Assembly: GCF_004791165.1 (NCBI RefSeq)
Contig: NZ_SRUZ01000005.1
Span: forward strand, 124,001-188,000
Length of the DNA stretch: 64,000 bases
Source of the DNA: Mesorhizobium sp. M8A.F.Ca.ET.218.01.1.1
GTDB taxonomy: Bacteria > Pseudomonadota > Alphaproteobacteria > Rhizobiales > Rhizobiaceae
Reading direction: 5' to 3'
Made by a program: the position numbers and the translations under genes. Positions 24,509 through 32,972 of this stretch are shown here, in pieces. Under the pieces are notes generated by a model, which saw only the letters and a program-made list of their open reading frames with translations, did not search any database and was not told the DNA's origin. Each line of letters opens with the position of its first letter. Within the stretch, counting starts at the first letter, position 1.

Positions 24509-25621
24509 TTATGCCGTGATCGCCGTGGTGAATTCGGCGATGCTCATGCTCTTCACCGCGTCCCAGTCCCAGTCGATGCCGATACCCGGTTCGTCGGGCG
24601 CCAGGGCGTGCCCATCCTCGATGCGCATGTGCTTGCCGGTCAACTGGTCGAGTTGCGGAATGTACTCGACATACCTGCCGTTCTGAACAGCGCAGGTCAG
24701 GCTGACATGCAATTCCATAAGAAAATGCGGGCAGACCGGAATGTCGAAGGCCTCCGCCGCATGGGCGATCTTGAGCCAGGGCGTGATGCCGCCGATGCGG
24801 CCGACATCAACCTGCACGATCGAGCAGGCGCCCTTCTGCATGTATTCCCGGAAATGGCGGACGGAATAGAGCGACTCGCCGATCGCGATCGGCGTCGGCG
24901 TCGAGTTCGACAGCCTGATATGCCCGTCTATGTCGTCGGCCGGCAGCGGCTCCTCGATCCAGGCAAGATCGAGTTCGCGCAGCCTGGCTGCGCGGCGGAT
25001 CGCCTCGTCGACGGAGAATCCCTGATTGGCGTCGGTCATGATCTCGTAGCCGTCGCCCACCGCCTTGCGCACCGCCGACAGGCGGGCAAGATCCTCGGAC
25101 CCATGCGGCCTACCGATCTTCACCTTTGAGCCGCGAAAGCCCTTGGCCTTGGCGGCGAGCGCATCATCGACCAGCGCCTGCGTTTCGATGTGCAGCCAGC
25201 CGCCCTCGGTCGTGTAGAGCGGGCAGCGGTCCTTGGCGCCGCCGGCCAGTTTCCAAAGCGGTAGGTTCTGTTTCTTCGCCCTGAGATCCCAGAGTGCCGT
25301 GTCGATCGCCGCGATAGCGATGGCGGTGATCGCGCCGATCGTGGTGGCATGCGTGGCGAATTCCAGATCGTGCCAGATCGCCTCGATCATGTCGGGATCG
25401 CGCCCGATCAGGCGCGGCGCCAGATGGTCGGACAAGAGCCGCATCACCGACGAACCGCCAGTGCCGATCGTGTAGCTGTAGCCGGTGCCGACCGCGCCGT
25501 CGGAATCGGTGATCGTCACGATTGGCGTTTCCTGGCTGACGAAACTCTGGATGGCGTCGGTGCGCTTGACCTTGGGAACAAGGTCCACCATTCGCAACTC
25601 TATCTTTGCGATCTTGGCCAT
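24509..25621 (-). CDS. Mandelate racemase-subgroup enolase-superfamily enzyme
   Basis: A 370-residue TIM-barrel enzyme of the enolase superfamily. Its predicted active-site residues fall at Lys166 and Lys168 (KVKIG), metal ligands Asp197, Glu223 and Glu249, the dyad Asp272/His299, and Glu319. Each is exactly two positions after the corresponding residue of Pseudomonas putida mandelate racemase. Despite this, the sugar importer and mutarotase around it favour a sugar-acid dehydratase. Substrate needs biochemical proof. It is 10 bases from the mutarotase gene and 5 bases from the ATPase gene. Confidence 0.82.
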   Translation of the reverse strand: MAKIAKIELRMVDLVPKVKRTDAIQSFVSQETPIVTITDSDGAVGTGYSYTIGTGGSSVMRLLSDHLAPRLIGRDPDMIEAIWHDLEFATHATTIGAITAIAIAAIDTALWDLRAKKQNLPLWKLAGGAKDRCPLYTTEGGWLHIETQALVDDALAAKAKGFRGSKVKIGRPHGSEDLARLSAVRKAVGDGYEIMTDANQGFSVDEAIRRAARLRELDLAWIEEPLPADDIDGHIRLSNSTPTPIAIGESLYSVRHFREYMQKGACSIVQVDVGRIGGITPWLKIAHAAEAFDIPVCPHFLMELHVSLTCAVQNGRYVEYIPQLDQLTGKHMRIEDGHALAPDEPGIGIDWDWDAVKSMSIAEFTTAITA

Positions 25622-25626
25622 GTCGG

Positions 25627-26724
25627 TCAGCTCCGCAATGTCTTGCCGGTGTCGACGGCAAACAGATGCGCCTGCGACAGGTCGAGGCTCATCGTCACCC
25701 GCTCGCCAGACTTCAGCGGGCGCGGGTTCAACATGCGCGAGACCCAGTCGCTGCCGTTGAACTCGACGAACACCAGCGTCTCATTGCCGAGCGGTTCGGT
25801 GACGGTGATCGGCAGCTCTATCTGGTGCACGTCAGCGGCACCACCGGAGCTGATGCCATGGCCGGTCGGATAGATGTCGTCGGGCCGCAGCCCGAACACG
25901 ACCTTGTTGCCGGTGGCGACATTGACCTTGAACTGGGCGGGCAAAGGCAGCTTCTCGCCGCTGGCGAAAACCAGCTTGCCATCATCGATCGTCGCCTCGT
26001 GCAGGTTCATCGGCGGGGAACCGATGAAGCCGGCAACGAAACGCGTCGCCGGCCGGCGGAACACTTCGTCGGGCGTGCCGACCTGTTCGATGTAGCCGTC
26101 GCGCATGATGACGATGCGGTCGGCAAGCGTCATCGCCTCGACCTGGTCGTGGGTGACGTAGATCACCGTCGATTGCACCTTGGCGTGCAGCTTCTTGATC
26201 TCGGTGCGCATCTGCGTCCTGAGCTTGGCGTCCAGATTGGAGAGCGGCTCGTCGAACAGGAAGACATCGGGATCGCGCACGATGGCGCGACCCATGGCGA
26301 CGCGCTGACGCTGCCCCCCGGAAAGCTGCGACGGGCGCCGGTCGAGCAGCGCATCGAGGCCGAGGATGGCCGAGGCCTCGGCAACGCGGCGGTCCATGTC
26401 GTCCTTGGCGGCCCCGGCGATCTTGAGTGAAAAGCCTAGATTCTCGCGCACCGTCATATGCGGGTAGAGCGCGTAGGACTGGAACACCATGGAGATGTTG
26501 CGCGAGCGCGGCGGCAAATCGTTGACGACGCGCCCGCCGATCTCGATCGAGCCGGCGCTGATCTCCTCCAGCCCGGCGATCATGCGCAGCGTCGTCGACT
26601 TGCCGCAGCCGGACGGGCCGACCAGCGCGATGAATTCGCGGTCGGTAATATCGAGATCGATGCCATGCACGATCCCGATATTGCCGTAGCGCTTGGTCAG
26701 TTTTTTGAGGGAAACCGTTGCCAT
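25627..26724 (-). CDS. Sugar ABC transporter ATP-binding protein (UgpC/MalK type)
   Basis: A 365-residue CUT1-family ATPase with Walker A GPSGCGKSTT, signature LSGGQRQRVAMGRAI, Walker B FLFDEPLSNLDA, and a C-terminal TOBE regulatory domain from about residue 240. It energizes uptake through the two permeases encoded just upstream. It lies between the importer genes and the catabolic genes of the same leftward unit. Confidence 0.9.
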   Translation of the reverse strand: MATVSLKKLTKRYGNIGIVHGIDLDITDREFIALVGPSGCGKSTTLRMIAGLEEISAGSIEIGGRVVNDLPPRSRNISMVFQSYALYPHMTVRENLGFSLKIAGAAKDDMDRRVAEASAILGLDALLDRRPSQLSGGQRQRVAMGRAIVRDPDVFLFDEPLSNLDAKLRTQMRTEIKKLHAKVQSTVIYVTHDQVEAMTLADRIVIMRDGYIEQVGTPDEVFRRPATRFVAGFIGSPPMNLHEATIDDGKLVFASGEKLPLPAQFKVNVATGNKVVFGLRPDDIYPTGHGISSGGAADVHQIELPITVTEPLGNETLVFVEFNGSDWVSRMLNPRPLKSGERVTMSLDLSQAHLFAVDTGKTLRS

Positions 26725-26728
26725 GGGG

Positions 26729-27595
26729 TCAGCCTTTCACCGCGCCGGAGGTCAGGCCGCCGACAAGGTGTTTCTGGACAATGTAAGTGAGGGTGAGCGC
26801 CGGAATGATCATCACCACGGCGAGCGCGCACATGCCACGCCAGTCGATGGTGAACTCGGCCGTGTAGTCGAGCAGGCCGACCGGCAGCGTCTTGGCGCTG
26901 ACCGAGCGGGTCAGTTGCGAGGCCAATGCGAACTCGTTCCAGCAGGTCAGGAAGGCAAAGATTGCCGCCGACGCAATGCCCGGGCCGGCAAGCGGAAACT
27001 CGACTTGCCAGAAGGCCTGCCAGCGCGTGCAGCCGTCGATTTGCGCCGCTTCCGCAAGGTCCTTCGGCACCTGGCGGAAGAAGCCGTCGATCAGCCAGAT
27101 GGTGAAAGGCACGTTGAGCGCGACATAGGCGAGGATCAGGCCGAAATGCGTGTCGATGATGCCGAGCCGCACATAGAGGAAGAACAGCGGCAGCGACAGC
27201 GCGATGCCCGGCACCGTGCGCGTCAGCATCAGTCCGAGGAAAACGCCGGATTTGCCGCGGAAGCGGTAACGCGCGAAGGCATAGCCGCCGGCCATGCCGA
27301 TGGCGACCGCGATCACCGTCGAGGTCACGGAGATGATCAGCGAGTTGCGGAAATATTCGATGACCGGGATGCCGCCCTTGCCGATGCCTGAGAACATCGC
27401 GACATAGGCGTCGAACGAGATATCCTGCGGGATCCACACCGGCGGCTTGGCCATGATCTCGACCGTCGGCCGCAGCGACGACAGCACGATCCAGAGGCCG
27501 GGCAGGCAGATGGTCAGCATCGCCAGGAACAGGCCGACGCGATAGACGATACCAAAGAGCCGGCGCTTCAGGCGGGCGGAAGAATTCTCGTCCAT
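26729..27595 (-). CDS. Sugar ABC transporter permease (MalG type)
   Basis: Inner-membrane permease, 288 residues from ATG 27595 (MDENSSARL), preceded by GGGCGGAG. A GTG 24 bases upstream would overlap the MalF-type gene and was not chosen. Six hydrophobic spans and the EAA loop (EAAQIDGCTRWQAFWQVEFPL) are visible. The terminal GGLTSGAVKG is typical of CUT1 MalG proteins. Confidence 0.88.
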   Translation of the reverse strand: MDENSSARLKRRLFGIVYRVGLFLAMLTICLPGLWIVLSSLRPTVEIMAKPPVWIPQDISFDAYVAMFSGIGKGGIPVIEYFRNSLIISVTSTVIAVAIGMAGGYAFARYRFRGKSGVFLGLMLTRTVPGIALSLPLFFLYVRLGIIDTHFGLILAYVALNVPFTIWLIDGFFRQVPKDLAEAAQIDGCTRWQAFWQVEFPLAGPGIASAAIFAFLTCWNEFALASQLTRSVSAKTLPVGLLDYTAEFTIDWRGMCALAVVMIIPALTLTYIVQKHLVGGLTSGAVKG

Positions 27596-27612
27596 TTTCA
27601 CCACTCCGCCCT

Positions 27613-28509
27613 TCACCACTCAGCGCCGATCTGCGTGCGCGCCGCGGCGAGCTTATTGAAGAAATAGACGGTGAAGGCGATCGACAGCAGGATCGAGAAA
27701 TAGGCCATGGCGTTGGCCATGCCCATGCGTCCGTCGCTGTAGGCGGTGCGGGCCACCAAAGTCCACAACAGCTCGGTGCGCCCCGCCGGCCCGCCATCGG
27801 TCATGATCTTGACGATGTCATAGGCGCGCGCGACGTCGAGCGAGCGGATGGTCATGGCGATGTAGGCGAATGGCATGACGAAAGGCCACGTCACATAGCG
27901 GAATGTCTGCCACGGCGTGCAGCCATCGACGCGCGCCGCCTCGATCGGCTCCTTGGGCATGGCGAGCAGCCCGGCGAGGATCAGGATGGCGAAGATCGCC
28001 GTCGAGGACCAGATCTCGGCAATCGAGATGGCGATGAAGGCGAGATGGCCCTCGATCAGCCAGGGGATGGCATCCCTGGTGATGCCAAGCGACTGCAGGG
28101 CGTTGTTCACCAGGCCGATATTGTCGTTGAACATGAACTTGAACTGGAAGCCGACGAGGATCGGCGAGAACATCATCGGAAACATCATCAGAGTGCGCAG
28201 TATGCGCTGCCCGCGCGTCGCCTTCTCGACCAGCATCGCCAGGCCGAGGCCAAGCAGCATTTCGAGATTGAGCGCGATCGTCAGCAGCAGAACCGTGCGC
28301 CCGAACGCCCACCAGAAATCGGTGTTGCCTAGGATCGAAAGATAGTTGCGGAAACCGACGAAGACGAAAAACGTCTCGGGCTTGGTCAGCCGGAACGGCG
28401 TGAAGCTGGAATAGAGCGAGAGCAGCAACGGCACCACGACGACCGCCGCCAGCACGATGATAGCCGGAAGCAGCAGCAGGAATGGCGCGGATGGCTTGAA
28501 GCCCTTCAT
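27613..28509 (-). CDS. Sugar ABC transporter permease (MalF type)
   Basis: Inner-membrane permease, 298 residues from ATG 28509 (MKGFKPSAPF), with AAAGGA upstream on the coding strand. An open frame continues 30 codons upstream through a hairpin and is not coding. Six hydrophobic spans are visible; the EAA loop is EAARVDGCTPWQTFRYVTWP near residue 200. Confidence 0.88.
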   Translation of the reverse strand: MKGFKPSAPFLLLLPAIIVLAAVVVVPLLLSLYSSFTPFRLTKPETFFVFVGFRNYLSILGNTDFWWAFGRTVLLLTIALNLEMLLGLGLAMLVEKATRGQRILRTLMMFPMMFSPILVGFQFKFMFNDNIGLVNNALQSLGITRDAIPWLIEGHLAFIAISIAEIWSSTAIFAILILAGLLAMPKEPIEAARVDGCTPWQTFRYVTWPFVMPFAYIAMTIRSLDVARAYDIVKIMTDGGPAGRTELLWTLVARTAYSDGRMGMANAMAYFSILLSIAFTVYFFNKLAAARTQIGAEW

Positions 28510-28583
28510 CGGGGTCCTTTGGTGTCTGGCATGCAATGTTGGGCCGAGGCCCGACCCGGTGAACAGTACCGGCAAGACGCGAT

Positions 28584-28612
28584 CGCCTCCCCCATTCACG
28601 ATGGGAGAGGCG
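28584..28612 (-). terminator. Intercistronic hairpin between binding-protein and permease genes
   Basis: CGCCTC (28584-28589) pairs with GAGGCG (28607-28612) and CCCAT (28591-28595) with ATGGG (28601-28605), with a single mismatch and a 5-base loop. It lies 17 bases after the binding-protein stop and well before the MalF-type start. Such hairpins usually protect the binding-protein message or attenuate read-through, giving more binding protein than permease. Confidence 0.55.
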
Positions 28613-28628
28613 GCCTTTGGAGCATTGG

Positions 28629-29948
28629 TTAGAGTTTGCCGGCGTCCTGCAGGATCTGCGTCGCCTTGGCGGCGGCTTCATCCAGTGCCTGCTTGGAGGT
28701 CTTGTCGCCGAGGATCGCGGCCTGCAGCTCGGGATAGACGGCGTTCGAAATCTCGATCCACTCGGGCGTCTGCGGCACGGCAAAGGCGTGCTTGGCTTCT
28801 TCCTGGAAAGCCGACAGAACCTCCTTCTTGTAGGGATCGTTGGCCGCCTGCTGCAGGTCCCAGTCCCAGACCGCGCTGCGGGTCGGCAGCGGGCCGGCGG
28901 CGGCCTCGAACTTCTGGCTGTCCTCGTTGGTCAGCCACCACACCAGCGATGCGGCAGCCTCCTTGTTCGGGCAGTTCTCGGTCACCGAGAATCCATGGAA
29001 GCCCGACCAGCCGGTGCGTACTCCGGCGGAGCCTTTCGGCGCGACCTTGACGCCGACATTGCCGGCGACCTTCGACGACTTCGGATCGTTGAAGAAGCCT
29101 GCCCAGCCCGGCCAGTCCAAATTGATGGCGACGGTGCCGGAGGCAAAGCCCTGGCCGAGATCGTCCCAGAGATAGTTGGTGGTGCCGGCCGGAACGGCCT
29201 TGGCCTTGTAGAGGTTGACGAACCAGTCGAGTGCCCGGATGCCAGCCTCGGAATTGAAGACGGGCTTGCCGTCCTTGTCGAGATATTCGCCGCCCTCGGC
29301 GACAACCATCTCGTAGAAGCGGCCGTTGATCGCCTCTTCCTTGCCGGCGAATTGCGTGCCGTAGAAATTGGGCGGATTGGCGAAGAAGTCGGCCTGGTCG
29401 GTGACTTCCTTCCAGGTGTCCGGCGGCACCAGGTCATAGCCGTATTTCGCCTTGAACTTGGTCTTGTTGTCGGCGTTCTCGTACAGGCTCTTCTGGTAGT
29501 AGAGGGCCGAAACGTCGAACTGCGCGCGCGGCAGCATCTCCAGCTTGCCGTCGATGGTTGCCGCCTTGATGGTCGAGGGTACGAAGGCGTCGATCTCCGA
29601 CTTCGGCAGCAGTTTGCTGAGGTCGGTGTAGAGGCCCGTATATTGCGGCGCGAACGAGGAATGGTTCCAGCCGACGCACCAATTGGTGCTGCCCGAGGCG
29701 ATGTCGGACTTCAATTCCTTGTCGATGTCGAAGCCGTTCTTCTTGGTCAGGATGTTGACCTTGGCGCCCGTCGCCTTCTCCCATTCGGGTATGCGCTCGT
29801 AGAGCTTTTCATATTGCTGGCCGCCGATCAGCTTCACGTCGACGGTCACGCCCTCGAACTTGCCGGGCAGGTCGCCGGCAAGGGCTGCGCCTGCGCCTGA
29901 CGCAAGCACCAATGCGCCGGCGCACACGCCGGAAAGCAGTCTGTTCAT
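28629..29948 (-). CDS. Extracellular sugar-binding protein (family 1)
   Basis: Periplasmic binding protein of a CUT1 importer, 439 residues, with a Sec signal peptide (about 1-24, ending AALAGD). ATG 29948 follows GGGAGGA. It is the first gene of the leftward operon, divergent from the iclR-type gene. Ligand is unknown; the downstream mutarotase-like and enolase-superfamily genes suggest a deoxy-sugar or sugar acid. Confidence 0.87.
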   Translation of the reverse strand: MNRLLSGVCAGALVLASGAGAALAGDLPGKFEGVTVDVKLIGGQQYEKLYERIPEWEKATGAKVNILTKKNGFDIDKELKSDIASGSTNWCVGWNHSSFAPQYTGLYTDLSKLLPKSEIDAFVPSTIKAATIDGKLEMLPRAQFDVSALYYQKSLYENADNKTKFKAKYGYDLVPPDTWKEVTDQADFFANPPNFYGTQFAGKEEAINGRFYEMVVAEGGEYLDKDGKPVFNSEAGIRALDWFVNLYKAKAVPAGTTNYLWDDLGQGFASGTVAINLDWPGWAGFFNDPKSSKVAGNVGVKVAPKGSAGVRTGWSGFHGFSVTENCPNKEAAASLVWWLTNEDSQKFEAAAGPLPTRSAVWDWDLQQAANDPYKKEVLSAFQEEAKHAFAVPQTPEWIEISNAVYPELQAAILGDKTSKQALDEAAAKATQILQDAGKL

Positions 29949-29989
29949 CGATATCCTCCCTGGGTGCGCCTCGGTGGCGCCCGCAACTC

Positions 29990-30089
29990 GTCACGTGACA
30001 AAAGATGCTACATTCATATACAAACAAAACATTCATACGTACGTCAAGGCGAAATTTGTTTCCGCCGGCTGCGTTCCTGCGTATATGAA
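29990..30089. promoter_or_regulatory. Divergent control region with several dyads between binding-protein and iclR genes
   Basis: Within this region are GTCACGTGAC (29990-29999, perfect palindrome), two direct copies of ACATTCATA (30010-30018 and 30029-30037), and GGCGAAATTTGTTTCCGCC (30048-30066). The last is a GAAA-N4-TTTC dyad like known IclR-family sites. TTCATATAC (30013-30021) also pairs with GTATATGAA (30081-30089). The region is A/T-rich and must hold promoters in both directions. Which dyad the IclR protein uses is not decided by sequence. Confidence 0.5.
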
Positions 30090-30116
30090 GAGCTGAATTC
30101 ACTGGAGGGATGAGCC

Positions 30117-30902
30117 ATGGACGACAGCGAAGACGAGCGCTACCGCGCGCCGGCGCTCGACAAGGGGCTCGACATCCTCGAACTGCTGGCCGGCGTCGAC
30201 GGAGGCCTGACCCAGGCCGAAATCGCCAAGAAGCTCGACCGCAGCCCCAATGAATTCTACCGCATGCTGGACCGGCTGGTGCGGCGCGGCTACGTCACGC
30301 GGCTCGATGGCGACCGCTATTCGCTGACACTGAAGCTGTTTGGCCTGGCCCAGTTGCACGCGCCGGTGCGGCGGTTGGTTTCCTATGCGACGCCGCTGAT
30401 GCGCGAGCTTGCCGAGACCTCGCAACAGGCCAACCAACTCGTTGTTTTTGATCGCGGTTCCGCCGTGGTGATCGGCCAGCAGGAAGCGCCGAATTACTGG
30501 GGCATCTCGATCCGCGTCGGTTCCCACATCAGCCTGTTCGACACCGGTTCAGGCCACGTCCTGCTCGCCTTCCGTTCGCCGGAAGAGCGCCAGATGATGA
30601 TTTCCGAGCACGTCCGCAGCACTGACAAGACGGCGCAGCCGGCCGAGTTCTTCGCCCGTCTCGACCAGATCCGCGACCGCGGCTACGAGATGATGGCTTC
30701 CATGCAGACGGCAGGCGTCTTCAACCTCTCGGCCCCGGTGCGCGGTTCCGACGGCAAGGCCATCGCGGCGCTATCCATCCCCTACATCACGGTGGTCAAT
30801 GCGCCGTCCGCGCCCGATATCACACGGACCATCGAGCTGTTGCTGGCAACCTGCGAAAAGCTGTCGCATCTGGCCGGGTCGGCTGTCGGCTCAGCGGCGT
30901 GA
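30117..30902 (+). CDS. IclR-family transcriptional regulator
   Basis: A 261-residue regulator with an N-terminal winged helix (LTQAEIAKKLDRSPNEFYRM, residues about 36-55) and a C-terminal GAF-like effector domain ending in the usual VSIPY-type segment (ALSIPYITVVN). ATG 30117 follows GGAGGG. It faces the importer operon and is followed on its own strand by an amidohydrolase, so it probably controls both. The effector is likely the imported sugar acid or an intermediate. Confidence 0.88.
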   Translation: MDDSEDERYRAPALDKGLDILELLAGVDGGLTQAEIAKKLDRSPNEFYRMLDRLVRRGYVTRLDGDRYSLTLKLFGLAQLHAPVRRLVSYATPLMRELAETSQQANQLVVFDRGSAVVIGQQEAPNYWGISIRVGSHISLFDTGSGHVLLAFRSPEERQMMISEHVRSTDKTAQPAEFFARLDQIRDRGYEMMASMQTAGVFNLSAPVRGSDGKAIAALSIPYITVVNAPSAPDITRTIELLLATCEKLSHLAGSAVGSAA

Positions 30903-30925
30903 ATTCTTATTTGAATGAAGAATTC
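30901..30925 (+). other. Perfect inverted repeat at the iclR stop codon
   Basis: GAATTCTT (30901-30908) and AAGAATTC (30918-30925) pair perfectly around a 9-base spacer. The repeat overlaps the last base pair of the regulator stop and sits 44 bases before the amidohydrolase start. It may be an operator for the downstream gene or an mRNA hairpin; it has no T-tract. Confidence 0.45.
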
Positions 30926-30968
30926 CTCCGTGAGATGATCTGAAAAAAGCTATCGGAGGAGCCTCGCC

Positions 30969-31808
30969 ATGATCATCGACACCCATCTGCATCTCATCGA
31001 TCGCTCGGCCCTGCGCTATCCCTGGCTTGCCGGCGTGCCGGCGCTGAACCGCGATTTCTCCTATGAGGAATATGCGGTGGAGGCCCAGCGTGTCGGTGTC
31101 GGGCGCGTGCTGCATATGGAGGTCGATGTCGATCCGGCCGACATAGAGGCGGAAACCGCCCGTGTCGAAGGCCTGTCGCGGCAGTCCGGCAGCATGTTGG
31201 CCGGGGTGATCGCATCCTGCCGACCGGAAGAGGGTGACTTTCCTGCCTATCTCGAACGCCAGCGTGCGAACCCCTTCGTCAAGGGTTTCCGCCGCGTCCT
31301 TCACGTCGTGCCGGATGAGCTTTCGGAAGGGGCATTGTTCCGCGACAACATCAAGCGGCTTGGCGGCACCGGCCTGACCTTCGACCTCGTCGTGCTGCCG
31401 CACCAGATCCCCAGGGCGATCGCGCTCGCCGATCTGGCTCCCGATGTCCAGTTCGTGCTCGATCATTGCGGCGTCCCCGACATCAAGGGCAACGCCGAGC
31501 ATCCCTGGCGCGAACATATGAGCGAGATCGCGCGGCGTCCGAACGTCATGGCCAAGGTTTCAGGCGTGGTCGCCTATGCCGATCCCGGCAGTTGGACCGT
31601 TGAGACGCTGCGGCCTTATGTCGAACACACGATCGGTGCGTTTGGCTGGGACCGTGTCGTCTGGGGCAGCGACTGGCCGGTCTGCACGCTTGGCGGGGGT
31701 CTGTCGACCTGGGTGGCGGCGACCCATGCGCTGCTTTCGGGCTGCGGCATTTCGGAGCGCGACGGGCTGCTGTCGGGCAATGCCCGCAGGCTATGGCGGT
31801 TGAAGTAA
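30969..31808 (+). CDS. Amidohydrolase-2 family hydrolase, lactonase-like
   Basis: A 279-residue TIM-barrel metal-dependent hydrolase of the COG3618 type (fuconolactonase-like and other lactonases). The N-terminal metal motif is DTHLH, with later FVLDHCGVP and VWGSDWPV supplying the expected histidine and aspartate. ATG 30969 follows CGGAGGAG. Beside an IclR regulator and a sugar-acid operon, opening of a sugar lactone is the likely job, just before the enolase-superfamily enzyme acts. Confidence 0.78.
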   Translation: MIIDTHLHLIDRSALRYPWLAGVPALNRDFSYEEYAVEAQRVGVGRVLHMEVDVDPADIEAETARVEGLSRQSGSMLAGVIASCRPEEGDFPAYLERQRANPFVKGFRRVLHVVPDELSEGALFRDNIKRLGGTGLTFDLVVLPHQIPRAIALADLAPDVQFVLDHCGVPDIKGNAEHPWREHMSEIARRPNVMAKVSGVVAYADPGSWTVETLRPYVEHTIGAFGWDRVVWGSDWPVCTLGGGLSTWVAATHALLSGCGISERDGLLSGNARRLWRLK

Positions 31809-31826
31809 CGATGCAGTTCAGGTCCC

Positions 31827-32972
31827 TCAGGTGGGCGCCTGGGTACTGGCCCGGAACAGGCTGATGAGATCGGCGACGACCTGGCCGGCCGGATGGCCGG
31901 AGGTCAGCCCGGAATTGATGCGGTCGGACGCCGCCTGCTGGAACGCCATGTAGCCGTCATGGCGCGGCCGCACCCAGGCGCCCTCCAGCGTTGCGCGCGT
32001 GTCCCGATAGAAGCTGCCGGTCGCTTCATTGACAGCCTGGTCCTCCCAGGCAGCCGCGTGGCCCGGCTGGCCGCCGGCGGCGGCATAGATGCCGCGCTGG
32101 ACATCGCAGCTGGCGACCCAATAGGCGAAATCGATCGCCGCCTCTTTAGCCTCAGAGAAATCTGAAACGGCTATGCCCGTGCCGCCGAGTGCCGAGCCGA
32201 TCGGACCATCGGAACCAATGACCGGGATGTCGGCAAAGGCCAGCCTGTTCGCGCGAAAACCCGACGCCGCATAAGAGACATAGCCGTAGATCAGCGGTGC
32301 GCAGACAATGCGGGAGCCGGCCTCCGCCATGCGCTCCGAAACGGCGATCGGGTCCATGTCGAAACAGGCCGGGTCGAGCAGCGCCGCGATCTCGCGCATC
32401 CTCTCGAAGACTTCGCTGCCTGTCTCGATAGCGATGAGATCGTGGGACGGGTCGGTCCCGCAAGGACGTCCGAGGTTGCCGGCCAGCGTGTAGAAGGTCA
32501 TCAGGCAATGCGGTGGCCGCAGCGGCAGCAGCACACGGCCCTGGCGGGCGAGATCGAACACCTCGCCCCACGTCGCTGCCGGCGCATCGAGCGCATCCGG
32601 CCGCCAGGCCTGCACCTGCGCCGCCGCGTCGATCGGAAACGCCCATTGCCGGCCTTGCCAGCTGTAGCTCGGATAGGACTGGCCGACGCTGCCGGAGGCG
32701 AGCGCCGCGCGCTCGGCCTCGCGGCCGGCGACATCGAGCGGTTCAAGGCAGCGCTCCGCCGTGATCTGGCCGACATGCGGATGGTCGATGACGATCAAAT
32801 CATAGGCCCGCGCCAATTCCTCGACCGGGAAAGATTCGAAATCCTGCAGCGAGCGCTTGTCCCATTCGACGGCAACGCCGGTTTTCTGCTCCCACCGGGA
32901 TGAACACGCGACCATCGGATCGTAGCCGCGCGGGTGGCTCCAGGTCATGCCCTTGAGTTTATGCACGCTCAC
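31827..32972 (-). CDS. Solute-binding-protein fold without signal peptide
   Basis: A 381-residue protein related to family-1 ABC sugar-binding proteins. It starts MSVHKLKGMTWSHPRGYDPM with no hydrophobic signal segment, Tat motif or lipobox, so it should remain in the cytoplasm. No permease or ATPase gene is attached. It overlaps the CoA-transferase gene by 4 bases and shares its operon with a MaoC protein. The role is unknown: a cytosolic ligand sensor, a carrier, or an enzyme built on this fold are all possible. A missed upstream start is unlikely because the region upstream is the CoA-transferase coding sequence. Confidence 0.75.
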   Translation of the reverse strand: MSVHKLKGMTWSHPRGYDPMVACSSRWEQKTGVAVEWDKRSLQDFESFPVEELARAYDLIVIDHPHVGQITAERCLEPLDVAGREAERAALASGSVGQSYPSYSWQGRQWAFPIDAAAQVQAWRPDALDAPAATWGEVFDLARQGRVLLPLRPPHCLMTFYTLAGNLGRPCGTDPSHDLIAIETGSEVFERMREIAALLDPACFDMDPIAVSERMAEAGSRIVCAPLIYGYVSYAASGFRANRLAFADIPVIGSDGPIGSALGGTGIAVSDFSEAKEAAIDFAYWVASCDVQRGIYAAAGGQPGHAAAWEDQAVNEATGSFYRDTRATLEGAWVRPRHDGYMAFQQAASDRINSGLTSGHPAGQVVADLISLFRASTQAPT

